61,660 nt of DNA, from the NCBI GenBank assembly GCA_031553315.1, contig JAVBLT010000025.1:1-61660 (forward strand), written 5' to 3'. The notes under the pieces were generated by a model. It was not told the origin of the DNA. It ran no database searches and was given only the letters and a program-made list of their open reading frames with translations. This document shows positions 33,248 through 42,121 of the stretch, piece by piece. A program made the position numbers and the translations under genes. Source of the DNA: JAVBLT01 sp031553315. GTDB lineage: Bacteria > Verrucomicrobiota > Kiritimatiellia > RFP12 > DVOR01. How positions within the stretch are numbered: position 1 is the stretch's first letter; each line of letters starts with the position of its first letter.

Positions 33248-34180
33248 ATGGGATACGCTACCTGGAATCGTCGGGGTTTTCTTGCGCTCGCGTGTGTATG
33301 CGCCATGACGCTCTCCGCCTTCGCCCAAAAAGACGAAAAAGCTTATTTTTACGATGTGCTCGTTCAGGTCAAAGAGCTGGACGGCACGTGCGATGTGCGC
33401 CGCCCCGCCGATAAGGATTTCATCCCCGTGATCCCCAACAAGGCCTACCCCTACGGCAGCATCATCAAGGTCAACTCCGGCTCCTGCAAAATCTATTTCA
33501 ACTCGACTGATTTCGTCCAGGCGCATGCGGGCGCCGAAGCCATCTTCCGCGATTTCGGCCGCCGCGCCTCCGTGGGCCTTCAGGTCATCCGCGGCGAATG
33601 CAATGTCGACGTCGGCCTGCGCACCCCCGAGAAAACATTCCGCGTCGACGTGCCCACCGGAACCTTCTACCTCATCGGCCGCAGCACCATCCGCGTGAAG
33701 AATTTCTCCGATTCGGTCGACGTGAGCAACGACGATCTCCGCTTCGAAGTCGGCACCGGAACCGCCTTCTTCCAGGGTCTCCATTACAAAATCCCCATGA
33801 TGGGCGCCGCCAACCGCGTGTCGATCGCCTCCGCGGCCGACGGCTCCTCGACCCGCATCACCGGCCTCGTGGGCGCTTTCGACGTGCTGCTCGACAACGG
33901 CACCCCCAATCCCACCGTCTTCAACCTCAGCCCCGAATGCCTCATCAAGCTCCGCCGCAAACGCGCCGAAGTGGGCAACAACTGGGTCGTCTCCGTGCTG
34001 ACCGTGATGGCCGGCGGCTCCGCCCGCAACAACTTCACCTATGTGGACAGCTCCGAAGGCATCACCACCGGCGAACTCATTTCCGAAGATCCCCAGGTCA
34101 CCACCGTGCACACCGCCCTTGAAAAAGAGGGAGGCGCGCCCGAGGCAGAAGACCTGGATTTCAACGCCCAGGAGATCTGA
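33248..34180 (+). CDS. Secreted FecR-like domain protein
   Basis: I chose the ATG at 33248, which follows GGAAAGG; the longer frame from 33176 begins in the leader. The product has 310 residues. After a signal peptide (FLALACVCAMTLSAFA) comes a beta-rich region (residues 30-240) with a FecR-like pattern: GSIIKVNSGSCKIYF, then FRVDVPTGTFYLIGRSTIRV and RITGLVGAFDVLLDNG. These proteins sense or scaffold in the periplasm; here there is no sigma factor or transducer next to it, so a signalling role is not supported. A terminator follows at 34201. Confidence 0.7.
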   Translation: MGYATWNRRGFLALACVCAMTLSAFAQKDEKAYFYDVLVQVKELDGTCDVRRPADKDFIPVIPNKAYPYGSIIKVNSGSCKIYFNSTDFVQAHAGAEAIFRDFGRRASVGLQVIRGECNVDVGLRTPEKTFRVDVPTGTFYLIGRSTIRVKNFSDSVDVSNDDLRFEVGTGTAFFQGLHYKIPMMGAANRVSIASAADGSSTRITGLVGAFDVLLDNGTPNPTVFNLSPECLIKLRRKRAEVGNNWVVSVLTVMAGGSARNNFTYVDSSEGITTGELISEDPQVTTVHTALEKEGGAPEAEDLDFNAQEI

Positions 34181-34200
34181 TCTCCCCGTCGCGCAGGAAC

Positions 34201-34232
34201 GCGGCGCCCCCCCTTGAGGCGGCGCCGCGCTT
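34201..34232 (+). terminator. Probable terminator after the FecR-like gene
   Basis: GCGGCGCC (34201-34208) pairs with GGCGCCGC (34221-34228) around a 12-base loop, followed by GCTTT. The T run is short, so termination may be partial. Confidence 0.5.
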
Positions 34233-34269
34233 TACCCCACACATCCAACACCGAACCCACCAGAAAAAT

Positions 34270-35922
34270 ATGTTTATTTACCACTTTAACCGCATGATCC
34301 GCAACCGCTGGCTCTGGGGTTTCTTTGCAATCATCATCGTTTTCGCCTTCGTTGTGCAGGATATGCTCACCCCGAAAGGCGGCAAAGGCGAGCAGGCCGA
34401 CGCCGGCACCCTCGGCGGCAAAAAGGTAAAGTGGGAAAGCTTCCGCTCCATGGCGCAAAGCGTCCGCGGGCCCAACTCGCGCGACGCCGTCTCCGACCGC
34501 ACCCTCAACCGCCTGACCTGGGAGCGCCTCGCCGCCGTGCAGACCGCCCAGGAGCTGGGAATCACCGCGACCGACGCCATCGTTGCCCAGCAGCTCGCCG
34601 CCCCCTTCACGCGCGACGGCATCTTCGACAACGCCGCCTACACCCGCGCCCTCCAGCAGCAGGGGTTGACCTCCGCCGCCCTCGAGCACCAGGTCCGCGA
34701 GGAATTCCCCTACCACGTCATGCGCAACGTCCTCCTCCAGAGCGCCGCCTGGGCCTCCCCCATGGAGGTCGACGCCGCGACCCAGGCCTACCTCGACCGC
34801 ATCACCGCCGCCGCGATGACCTTCACCGACCCCGCCGCCGAAAAACCCCTCAGCCTCACCGAAGAAGACCTCCGCGCCTACTACGCCGAGCACATCAAAA
34901 CCTTTGAAGTGCCCGACCGCGTCAGCGTCCGCTACTTCGCCGTGGCCCTGACAAACTTCCATGACCGCGTGACCGTGACCGAAGACGAGCTCATGCGGTA
35001 TTACGAGGATTTCGAAGACAGATACGTCAAACAGGACGGCACCAACGCCGTTCAGCGCCTCAGCTACGAAGAGGCCAAAGACCAGGTTCGCGCCGACCTG
35101 ATCAAAGACACCGCCCCCGAGGAAGCCAAAAAGTTCTTCAACGCCGCCGGGATCGACACCGCCATGAAATCCGGCCTTGAAGCCGTGGCCAAAACCTTCG
35201 GCCAGACCATCAAAACCACCCCCCTCTTCGGCATCGACACCCCCCCCCCCGATGTTGAAAACGGCCGCGAGTTCGCCGAAACCGCCTTCGAAACCGACCC
35301 CGCGCAAGCCATCACCCGCTTCGCCACCGTGGCCGGCGCCTCCGAGATCTACTTCATCGAATACATCTCGGCAGACCCCCGCCACACCCCCCCCTTCGAA
35401 GCCGTGCGAGACGACGTCAACGCCCGCGCCCAAGCCCAGAAGCGCCGGGAAAACTTCACCGCCTACGCCCAAAAAATCTCCACCGAGCTCGGCAGCGTGA
35501 TGCTCATGCCCGAAATGACCTGGGAAAAGGCCACCCAGGCCGCCGCCGTCCACGGCATGAACGTATCGACCTCGCTCACCTTCGTGGTCTCCGACCTTCA
35601 GGCCCTGCCCGACTACCCCCACGCCATGCAGCTGGTTTCCACCGCCATGCGCCAGCCCGCCGGCGCCGTTTCCAAAGCGATCCCCCTGGACAACGGCGCC
35701 ATGATGCTCGTGTTTGTTGAAAAGCGCGAACCCGGCGACATGCGCCGCGCCGAAATGATGCGCAGCCAGATGCGATCCGAAATCGTCCAGGGCCGCGCCA
35801 TGCCCCTCGTGGAGGGCTGGATGGCCTGGAACCTCAGCCGCCTCGGCCTCAAAGACATCAACGAATCGGCCAATCCCGCGCCCGCGGCCGACACCCCCTC
35901 CGACGATCCCGGCGAGGAATAA
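34270..35922 (+). CDS. PpiD/SurA-N-like membrane-anchored chaperone
   Basis: The 550-residue protein has a single N-terminal TM helix (about residues 14-31) after MFIYHFNRMIRNRW, a beginning typical of PpiD-like periplasmic folding factors. A SurA-N-like helical domain spans about 50-190 (QTAQELGITATDAIVAQQL, FTRDGIFDNAAYTRALQQQG). The middle and C-terminal parts have the FEVPDRVSVRYF and AGAVSKAIPLDNGAMMLVFVEKR strands that flank PPIase domains in this family. A full parvulin active site is not evident, so it may act as a chaperone only. It helps outer-membrane or secreted protein folding (family inference). Confidence 0.85.
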   Translation: MFIYHFNRMIRNRWLWGFFAIIIVFAFVVQDMLTPKGGKGEQADAGTLGGKKVKWESFRSMAQSVRGPNSRDAVSDRTLNRLTWERLAAVQTAQELGITATDAIVAQQLAAPFTRDGIFDNAAYTRALQQQGLTSAALEHQVREEFPYHVMRNVLLQSAAWASPMEVDAATQAYLDRITAAAMTFTDPAAEKPLSLTEEDLRAYYAEHIKTFEVPDRVSVRYFAVALTNFHDRVTVTEDELMRYYEDFEDRYVKQDGTNAVQRLSYEEAKDQVRADLIKDTAPEEAKKFFNAAGIDTAMKSGLEAVAKTFGQTIKTTPLFGIDTPPPDVENGREFAETAFETDPAQAITRFATVAGASEIYFIEYISADPRHTPPFEAVRDDVNARAQAQKRRENFTAYAQKISTELGSVMLMPEMTWEKATQAAAVHGMNVSTSLTFVVSDLQALPDYPHAMQLVSTAMRQPAGAVSKAIPLDNGAMMLVFVEKREPGDMRRAEMMRSQMRSEIVQGRAMPLVEGWMAWNLSRLGLKDINESANPAPAADTPSDDPGEE

Positions 35923-35948
35923 CCCGGCGGAGCCGAACCTCATCCAAG

Positions 35949-35980
35949 GCGCACGGGCGGTTCTCCCCCGTGCGCTTTTT
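35949..35980 (+). terminator. Rho-independent terminator abutting repeat copy 4
   Basis: A GCGCACGGG/CCCGTGCGC stem (35949-35975) with a 9-base loop is followed by TTTTT. The last T is the first base of the repeat's TAGAGCAA end. Confidence 0.85.
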
Positions 35981-36144
35981 AGAGCAAGTTGCAATTGAGC
36001 GTTCCCATTTTCTTCGGCGCTTTTTCTTTTTGAACATCACCCTTTTCAGGTCGTCGTAGCGCTGCTGCGTTTCCCTTTCAAGGGTTCGTCAAAAAGAAAA
36101 ATCGCTTTCATAAAATCAGGAATTTTCATTTGAAAATTGCTCTC
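35980..36144. repeat. Palindromic MITE-like repeat, copy 4 (divergent)
   Basis: This 165-bp copy is clearly diverged: it begins TAGAGCAAGTTGCAATTGAG and ends TTTGAAAATTGCTCTC. The centre reads GTCGTAGCGCTGCTGCG, so the core hairpin is weakened, but the ends are still complementary. It is probably an older member or a second subfamily. It fills the gap between the PpiD-like and YgjP-like genes. Confidence 0.8.
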
Positions 36145-36163
36145 ATTTCCCAAAGGCCAGGCT

Positions 36164-36871
36164 ATGCGCACCCGGTACGAGCTTGATTTAAACGATTGGC
36201 GCCTGGAGGTCGTGCTGGAGCGCCGGCGCGGCATGCGCCGCCTGATTCTGCGGCGCACGGGGGCTGATCGCGTTTTTGTGAGGGCGCCCGCCAAAACGGC
36301 GCGGGCGGCGATCGACGCCTTCGTGCGGGCGCATGAAGGCTGGCTGCGCGCCCAGCCGCCCGGAGAAACGCCCGAGGCGGGCGGGGAAGAGGCCTTTCCC
36401 GCTTCAATCCGCTATTTCGGAGCGCTTTGCCCCGTGATCGTTTGCGGGTTTTCGGGGATCGACCGGGTCGAGGAAACCGGCTCGGCGCTCACGGTTTATA
36501 CCCGCCGCAAGCCCGATCCAATCTGCTGCCGGCGGCTGCTCGACGGTTTTTTAAAAGAAAAACTCCACACGCTCCTCTGCGGATTCATCCGCGCATGGTC
36601 GGTCAGAATCGGGGTTGAAGGGGTCGTTTTCACGATTGCAGACCAGAAAAAACGATCGGGATATCTGGGCAAGTGTTTTGTCAATGAAAATGAAGTGCGG
36701 TTTAAAAATTGGCTCTCGGCTTTGACAAGCGATCAAATTGAGTATGTCGTCGTCCATGAATTGTGTCATTTTATCGAACCCTCCCATTCCTCTGCCTTTA
36801 AAGCGCTTTTAACGCGTTTTCTCCCCGGATGGGAGGCGCTGCACAGGCAGACAGTTACGCAACAAAAGTGA
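36164..36871 (+). CDS. YgjP-like (DUF45) zinc metallopeptidase
   Basis: The 235-residue protein has the M48-type zinc site HELCHFIEPSHSSAF at about residues 203-217, giving the HExxH and third His pattern of the YgjP/DUF45 family, and RAPAKTARAAIDAFVRAHEGW in the N-terminal half. The family is cytoplasmic; in many genomes it sits near type I restriction systems, but none is seen here. The ATG at 36164 follows AAAGG; an earlier ATG at 36137 lies in the repeat end. Confidence 0.85.
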   Translation: MRTRYELDLNDWRLEVVLERRRGMRRLILRRTGADRVFVRAPAKTARAAIDAFVRAHEGWLRAQPPGETPEAGGEEAFPASIRYFGALCPVIVCGFSGIDRVEETGSALTVYTRRKPDPICCRRLLDGFLKEKLHTLLCGFIRAWSVRIGVEGVVFTIADQKKRSGYLGKCFVNENEVRFKNWLSALTSDQIEYVVVHELCHFIEPSHSSAFKALLTRFLPGWEALHRQTVTQQK

Positions 36872-36898
36872 CAAATCGTTTTGTAATTCAGTTCCTCC

Positions 36899-36926
36899 TT
36901 GATATTTTGCCGGAACGTGGTAGAAT
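36899..36926 (+). promoter_or_regulatory. Predicted promoter of the HTH-GAF/tdh/kbl unit
   Basis: TTGATA (36899-36904) and TAGAAT (36921-36926) are 16 bp apart, 64 bp before the GTG at 36991. Confidence 0.45.
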
Positions 36927-36990
36927 CCGATGCGTTTTAAGAAGTGCATTTTGAAACTTTTTGAGTTGTCATTGGGGAAGGAGAAAAAAG

Positions 36991-37908
36991 GTGATCGCTA
37001 CTTCACGAAAAGAGATGGGCGCCTGGTTCAAATCGCTCTTGTCGGCCTATCACATCCGGCAAGCGGAGCTTGCGCGTTTTTTGGGGGTGTCTCGTCAGTT
37101 TATGGGTATGGTCACCACGGGTAAGAGCCCGCTGGCGCGCGCGCATTATCACAAGATTTACTCTTATCTGGAAAAACAGGGCGTTTCAGTCCACGATTTG
37201 AAGCGTTTCGCGCTGATGTACGTGGAATCGAAGGTGGAGCTGCCCAAGGATATCCGCAACCCGATGCGCGAGCTCTACACCATCACCCAGGAGCTGCGCC
37301 GCTACACCAACCAGGTCGCGCTGATGAACGGCTGCCTTGAAGTGGCTGTGAGCGAGCCCGATATCGACAGCGCCCTGCCCAAGATTCTTGATCTTGTGGC
37401 CAAAAACATGGAAAGCCGCTATTGCTTTTTCTTCCGCACCAACCAGACCTCCGGCGGCGCCGACTGCCTTTACAGCGCCTGCGCTGAAGAGGCCGACCCT
37501 CAGGTGCTCAAAGGCATGGCCGGGAGCGAGACCCAGAACGACGTGCTCTGGCACGAAGCGCTCGCCACCGGCAAGGTGCTTGTTTTCGCCGATGTGAAAA
37601 AGGTGGAGCCCGGTCTGCGCGCACCCCGCGAGCTTCTTTCCGAATTCGGCCAGAAGGCGGTTTTCGCCTCGGGCGTTTCCGTTCACGGCGAGCTCTACGG
37701 CTTTCTGGTGATGACCTATGAGGGCGCGCCCGGCTCCAACAGGGAAATGCGCGAGGCGATCGTGCAGTCGGTCGTTCGGATCATTCAGCTTCTCATCGAA
37801 GGCAGCCGCCGCACGGAACAGCGCATCTTCAGGGCCGCCGGCGACATTCTCAGCCTCGCCGTCGGCGATGGCGACGATAAAAAGAAGAGCCCTCGCAACG
37901 GAAAGTAA
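36991..37908 (+). CDS. HTH and GAF domain regulator upstream of tdh
   Basis: The GTG at 36991 is chosen because AAGGAG lies 7 bases ahead of it. The 305-residue protein has an N-terminal lambda-repressor/Xre-like helix-turn-helix (AYHIRQAELARFLGVSRQFMGMV). A linker follows, and then a GAF-type sensor domain (about 115-280: VALMNGCLEVAVSEPDIDSAL, LDLVAKNMESRYCFFF, SGVSVHGELYGFLVMTYEG). There are no TM segments, so it is cytosolic. It ends 12 bp before tdh. Inference: it controls threonine catabolism or a nearby function in response to a small ligand. Confidence 0.82.
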   Translation: MIATSRKEMGAWFKSLLSAYHIRQAELARFLGVSRQFMGMVTTGKSPLARAHYHKIYSYLEKQGVSVHDLKRFALMYVESKVELPKDIRNPMRELYTITQELRRYTNQVALMNGCLEVAVSEPDIDSALPKILDLVAKNMESRYCFFFRTNQTSGGADCLYSACAEEADPQVLKGMAGSETQNDVLWHEALATGKVLVFADVKKVEPGLRAPRELLSEFGQKAVFASGVSVHGELYGFLVMTYEGAPGSNREMREAIVQSVVRIIQLLIEGSRRTEQRIFRAAGDILSLAVGDGDDKKKSPRNGK

Positions 37909-37920
37909 AGGCGGAAAACA

Positions 37921-38949
37921 ATGAAAGCATTGGTTAAGGCCGAGCGGAATCCCGGCCTCGCATTGATGGATATGCCCATGCCCGAATGCGGGCCTAACGA
38001 TGTGTTGATCAAAATCCGCAAGACGGCGATTTGCGGGACCGACGTCCACATCTACAACTGGGATGCCTGGTCGCAGAAGACGATTCCCGTGCCGATGATC
38101 GTCGGCCATGAATTCGTGGGGCGCGTGGTTCAGGTCGGCTCCAACGTCCGCGACGTGGCCATCGGCGAGCTTGTCAGCGGCGAAGGCCATGTGGTGTGCG
38201 GCAAATGCCGCAACTGCCGCGCCGGCCGCTCCCACCTGTGCCCGCAGACCAGCGGCGTGGGCGTGAACCGCCCCGGCTGCTTCGCCGAATACCTCGCCAT
38301 TCCGGTGGGCAACGTGTGGCACGCCAATCCGAAAATCGCCGAAGAGGTGCTCGCCTGTTTCGATCCGCTCGGCAACGCCACGCATACCGCGCTCTCCTTC
38401 CCCATGGTCGGTGAAGATGTGCTCATCTCGGGGGCGGGGCCCATCGGGATCATGGCCGCGGCCATCGCCCGCAAGGCCGGCGCCCGCTACGTGGTCATTA
38501 CCGATATGAACCCCTACCGCCTCGCCCTCGCGGAAAAGATGGGCGTCGACCGCGCCGTCAACGTCAAAGACACCTCCCTCGAGCAGGTCATGAAAGATCT
38601 CGGCATGAAGGAAGGGTTCGATATCGGCCTTGAAATGTCGGGCGCGCCCTCCGCGCTCAACGCCATGATCGCCAGCATGAGCCACGGCGGCAAAATCGCC
38701 CTCCTGGGCATTCTCCCCCCCGGCACCGTGGTCGACTGGGACAAAATCATCTTCAACGGTCTCAACCTCAAAGGCATCTACGGCCGCGAAATGTTCGAGA
38801 CCTGGTACAAAATGAGCGCCATGATCGAATCGGGGCTCGACATCACCCCCGTGATCACCCACCGCTATCACTACACCGATTTTGAAAAAGGCTTCGACGC
38901 CATGCGTTCGGGCAACTCCGGCAAAGTCGTCCTCACCTGGGAAGAGTAA
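37921..38949 (+). CDS. tdh: L-threonine 3-dehydrogenase
   Basis: The 342-residue zinc-dependent medium-chain dehydrogenase oxidises L-threonine with NAD+ to 2-amino-3-ketobutyrate. Catalytic zinc ligands are in AICGTDVH and GHEFVG. The structural-zinc Cys cluster is CGKCRNCRAGRSHLC. The Rossmann motif is GAGPIGIMAAAIARKAGA. KTIPVPMIVGHEFVG, HIYNWD and the GIYGREMFETWYKM segment are characteristic of Tdh rather than sorbitol dehydrogenase. kbl begins 2 bp after the stop, completing the two-step route to glycine and acetyl-CoA. Confidence 0.97.
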   Translation: MKALVKAERNPGLALMDMPMPECGPNDVLIKIRKTAICGTDVHIYNWDAWSQKTIPVPMIVGHEFVGRVVQVGSNVRDVAIGELVSGEGHVVCGKCRNCRAGRSHLCPQTSGVGVNRPGCFAEYLAIPVGNVWHANPKIAEEVLACFDPLGNATHTALSFPMVGEDVLISGAGPIGIMAAAIARKAGARYVVITDMNPYRLALAEKMGVDRAVNVKDTSLEQVMKDLGMKEGFDIGLEMSGAPSALNAMIASMSHGGKIALLGILPPGTVVDWDKIIFNGLNLKGIYGREMFETWYKMSAMIESGLDITPVITHRYHYTDFEKGFDAMRSGNSGKVVLTWEE

Positions 38950-38951
38950 TC

Positions 38952-40142
38952 ATGTACGGACATTTTCAGCAACACCTCCAGGCCGCCCTGGGCGAAATCA
39001 GGGAAGCGGGCCTCTACAAAAACGAGCGCGTCATCATCACCCCCCAGGCCCCCAATATCCGCGTGGCGGGCGACCAAAAGGTGCTGAACCTCTGCGCCAA
39101 CAACTACCTCGGTTTCGCCGGCCACCCCGCCATCATCCAGGCCGCCAAAGAAGCCATGGACAGCCGCGGTTTCGGCCTCTCCTCCGTCCGCTTCATCTGC
39201 GGCACGCAGGATCTGCACAAAACCCTCGAAGCCAAGCTCGCCGCCTTCCTCGGCATGGACGACGCGATCCTCTACAGCTCCTGTTTCGATGCCAACGGCG
39301 GCCTCTTCGAAGTGCTCTTCACCGATCAGGACGCCATCATCAGCGACGCCCTCAACCATGCCAGCATCATCGACGGCGTCCGCCTCTGCAAAGCCAGGCG
39401 CTACCGCTACGCCAACAACGACATGGCCGACCTCGAAGCCCAGCTCAAAGCCGCCGACGAAGCCGGCGCCCGCTTCAAAGTCATCGCCACCGACGGCGTC
39501 TTCTCCATGGACGGCGTCATCGCCAACCTCAAAGCCATCTGCGATCTCGCCGACCGCTACCGCGCCCTCGTCATGGTCGACGATTCCCACGCCGTCGGCT
39601 TCGTCGGCGCCAACGGCCGCGGCACCCCCGAGCATTGCGGCGTCATGGGTCGCATCGACATCCTCACCGGCACCTTCGGCAAAGCCCTCGGCGGCGCCGG
39701 AGGCGGCTACACCGCCGCCCGCCGGGAGATCGTCGACCTCCTGCGCCAGCGCTCGCGCCCCTACCTCTTCAGCAACACCATCGCCCCCGCCGTGGCCGGC
39801 GCCTCCATCAAAGCGATCGACATGCTCGAGACCACCCCCGATGCCCGCCGCACCCTCCAGGAAAACACCCGCTGGTTCCGCCAGGCCCTGACCGCCGCCG
39901 GCTTCACCATCAAGCCCGGCGAGCACCCCATCGTGCCCATCATGCTGGGCGATGCCAAAATCGCCCAGGCCTTCGCCGATAAAATGCTTCAAAAAGGCGT
40001 CTACGTCGTCGGCTTCTTCTACCCCGTGGTGCCCCAGGGGCAGGCGCGCATCCGCACACAGCTCTCCGCCGCGCACACCCGCGCCGACCTCGAGTTTGCC
40101 CTCGCGTGCTTCTGCGAAGTGAAAGCGGAGCTGGGAATCTGA
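38952..40142 (+). CDS. kbl: Glycine C-acetyltransferase (2-amino-3-ketobutyrate CoA ligase)
   Basis: The 396-residue PLP enzyme of the alpha-oxoamine synthase family cleaves 2-amino-3-ketobutyrate with CoA to glycine and acetyl-CoA. The PLP lysine is in GTFGKALGGAGGGY, the PLP-phosphate and ring contacts are in YSSCFDANGG and VDDSHAVGFVGANGRGTPEH, and the N-terminal NLCANNYLGFAGHP is specific to Kbl. It lies 2 bp from tdh and one base before the GtrA-like gene, so it is cotranscribed with both. Confidence 0.97.
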   Translation: MYGHFQQHLQAALGEIREAGLYKNERVIITPQAPNIRVAGDQKVLNLCANNYLGFAGHPAIIQAAKEAMDSRGFGLSSVRFICGTQDLHKTLEAKLAAFLGMDDAILYSSCFDANGGLFEVLFTDQDAIISDALNHASIIDGVRLCKARRYRYANNDMADLEAQLKAADEAGARFKVIATDGVFSMDGVIANLKAICDLADRYRALVMVDDSHAVGFVGANGRGTPEHCGVMGRIDILTGTFGKALGGAGGGYTAARREIVDLLRQRSRPYLFSNTIAPAVAGASIKAIDMLETTPDARRTLQENTRWFRQALTAAGFTIKPGEHPIVPIMLGDAKIAQAFADKMLQKGVYVVGFFYPVVPQGQARIRTQLSAAHTRADLEFALACFCEVKAELGI

Positions 40143-40143
40143 C

Positions 40144-40563
40144 ATGGTCAAACGCCTCCAGGCCCTCCTGACGCAGGAACTCATCGAAGAGTTCCTGCGC
40201 TACGTCCTTGTCGGCGGAACAGCCTTCCTCGTCGACTACGCCACGCTTTTCATCCTCAGGCAGGCGTGTGGTTTTTCGCACCTTCCCGCGGCGGCGGGCG
40301 GCTTTTGCACCGGGCTTGCGGCGTGCTACATCCTCTCGTTGGTATTTGTCTTCGAATCCGCCAAAAAAGAAAAAAAGGGGCGCTCGGTCAAAGATTTTAT
40401 CGTCTTCACCATCGTCGGGCTCATTGGGCTTGGCCTGACCCTGCTCGGCATGTGGATCGGCGTCGACCTGCTTGGGTTTCACTACCTCCTCGTGAAGCTG
40501 CCCTGCACCGGAATCGTGTTGATTTGGGATTTCCTCGCCCGCAAAATACTCGTCTTTTCCTGA
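40144..40563 (+). CDS. GtrA family membrane protein
   Basis: The 139-residue protein has about four TM helices in the GtrA/DUF4870-like pattern: FLRYVLVGGTAFLVDYATLFIL, FCTGLAACYILSLVFVFES, FTIVGLIGLGLTLLGMW and LVKLPCTGIVLIWDF. GtrA proteins are thought to move lipid-linked sugars across the membrane for glycosylation of surface polysaccharides. It begins one base after kbl and precedes flavoenzyme and glycosyltransferase genes, which supports a role in surface glycan synthesis rather than threonine metabolism. Confidence 0.88.
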   Translation: MVKRLQALLTQELIEEFLRYVLVGGTAFLVDYATLFILRQACGFSHLPAAAGGFCTGLAACYILSLVFVFESAKKEKKGRSVKDFIVFTIVGLIGLGLTLLGMWIGVDLLGFHYLLVKLPCTGIVLIWDFLARKILVFS

Positions 40564-40576
40564 AAGAGAACTACAT

Positions 40577-42121
40577 ATGAACAAAACCGCCATAATTGTC
40601 GGCGCCGGCCCCGCCGGCCTCACCGCCGCCTACGAGCTGCTCAAACAGGAGAGCGGCATCCACCCCGTGATCCTCGAAGAGAGCGACGCCATCGGCGGCA
40701 TTTCCCGCACCGTGGTGCACAACGGCAACCGCATCGACATCGGCGGCCACCGCTTCTTCTCCAAGAGCGAACCCGTGATGAACCTCTGGAAAGAACTCCT
40801 CCCCGTGCAAGGCTCACCCTCGCTCGACGACGCGATCCTCGGCCGAGAAAAACCCTGGGCCCAAGGCGGCCCCGACCCCGCGAAGACCGACCGCGTGATG
40901 CTGCTGCGCGACCGCGTCTCCCGCATCTTCTACCTGCGCCATTTCTTCGACTACCCCATCTCCATCAAATTTCAGACCTTCCGCAACATGGGGCTTCTGC
41001 GCACCCTCAAATCGGGCCTCGGCTACCTCGCCGCCGCCGCGCGCAAACGCGAAGAAAAATCACTCGAAGATTTCTACATCAACCGCTTCGGCAAAACCCT
41101 CTACCGCATGTTTTTCGAAGACTACACCGAAAAACTCTGGGGCATCCACCCCGCCCAAATCTCCCCCGAATGGGGCGCCCAGCGCGTCAAAGGCCTCTCC
41201 CTCTCCAAAGCCGTGCTCAACGTGCTCGCCAAACCCTTCCGCAAAAAAGGCGCAAAGGTCGAAACCTCACTCATCGAATCATTCCTTTACCCCAAAAAAG
41301 GCCCCGGGCAATACTGGGAAACCATGGCCGATGAAATCCGCAAAATGGGCGGAGAAATCGTCATGAACGCCCGCGTCGTCGGCCTCGAGACCGAAAACGG
41401 GCGCATCACCGCCGTGGAAACCGAGGAAAACGGCGCCCGCAAGCGCCGCACCGGCGACCTCTTCTTCTCCTCCATGCCCGTGAAAGACCTCGTGGCCGCC
41501 CTTCCCGGCGCCCCCGAAGCCATCGCCGAAATTGCCGCCGCCCTCCCGTACCGCGATTTCATCACCGTGGGGCTATTGGTCGACGCGCTCAAAATCAAAA
41601 ACCAAACCGCCCTCAAGACCCTCGGCGGCATCGTCCCCGATTGCTGGATCTACATCCAGGAGCGCGATGTGAAGCTCGGCCGCCTCCAGATCTTCAACAA
41701 CTGGTCCCCCTACATGGTCGGAGACCCCCAAAAACACGTCTGGATCGGCCTCGAATACTTCTGCTCGGAGGGCGACGCACTCTGGTCGATGAGCGATCCC
41801 GACTTCATCCGCTTCGCCATCGACGAACTCGTGAAGATCGACATCCTCGCCGCCTCCGCCGTGCGCGACAGCGTCCGCATCCGCGTGAAAAAAGCCTACC
41901 CCGCCTACTTCGGCGCCTACGCCCGCTTCGGCGAAGTCCGCGCCTGGCTCGACGCCTTCCCCAACCTCTACTGCATCGGCCGCAACGGCCAGCACCGCTA
42001 CAACAACATGGATCACTCCATGCTCACCGCCGTTGAAGCCGTGAAAGCCGCCCTTTCCGGCGCCTCCAAAAACCGCCTCTGGTGCGTCAACACCGAAGAA
42101 GAATACCATGAGGGCAAATAA
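40577..42121 (+). CDS. FAD-dependent oxidoreductase, UDP-galactopyranose mutase/amine-oxidase type
   Basis: The 514-residue flavoprotein has the FAD-binding motif IIVGAGPAGLTAAYEL at residues 6-21, EESDAIGGISRT around 36-47, and IDIGGHRFFSKSE. The last is typical of the NAD(P)/FAD-dependent oxidoreductases related to UDP-galactopyranose mutase and protoporphyrinogen oxidase. A C-terminal IGRNGQHRYNNMDHSMLTAVEA completes the FAD site. The exact substrate cannot be assigned. The location between GtrA-like and GT87-like genes and near galactokinase makes a sugar-nucleotide or lipid-linked sugar substrate likely (inference). Confidence 0.85.
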   Translation: MNKTAIIVGAGPAGLTAAYELLKQESGIHPVILEESDAIGGISRTVVHNGNRIDIGGHRFFSKSEPVMNLWKELLPVQGSPSLDDAILGREKPWAQGGPDPAKTDRVMLLRDRVSRIFYLRHFFDYPISIKFQTFRNMGLLRTLKSGLGYLAAAARKREEKSLEDFYINRFGKTLYRMFFEDYTEKLWGIHPAQISPEWGAQRVKGLSLSKAVLNVLAKPFRKKGAKVETSLIESFLYPKKGPGQYWETMADEIRKMGGEIVMNARVVGLETENGRITAVETEENGARKRRTGDLFFSSMPVKDLVAALPGAPEAIAEIAAALPYRDFITVGLLVDALKIKNQTALKTLGGIVPDCWIYIQERDVKLGRLQIFNNWSPYMVGDPQKHVWIGLEYFCSEGDALWSMSDPDFIRFAIDELVKIDILAASAVRDSVRIRVKKAYPAYFGAYARFGEVRAWLDAFPNLYCIGRNGQHRYNNMDHSMLTAVEAVKAALSGASKNRLWCVNTEEEYHEGK

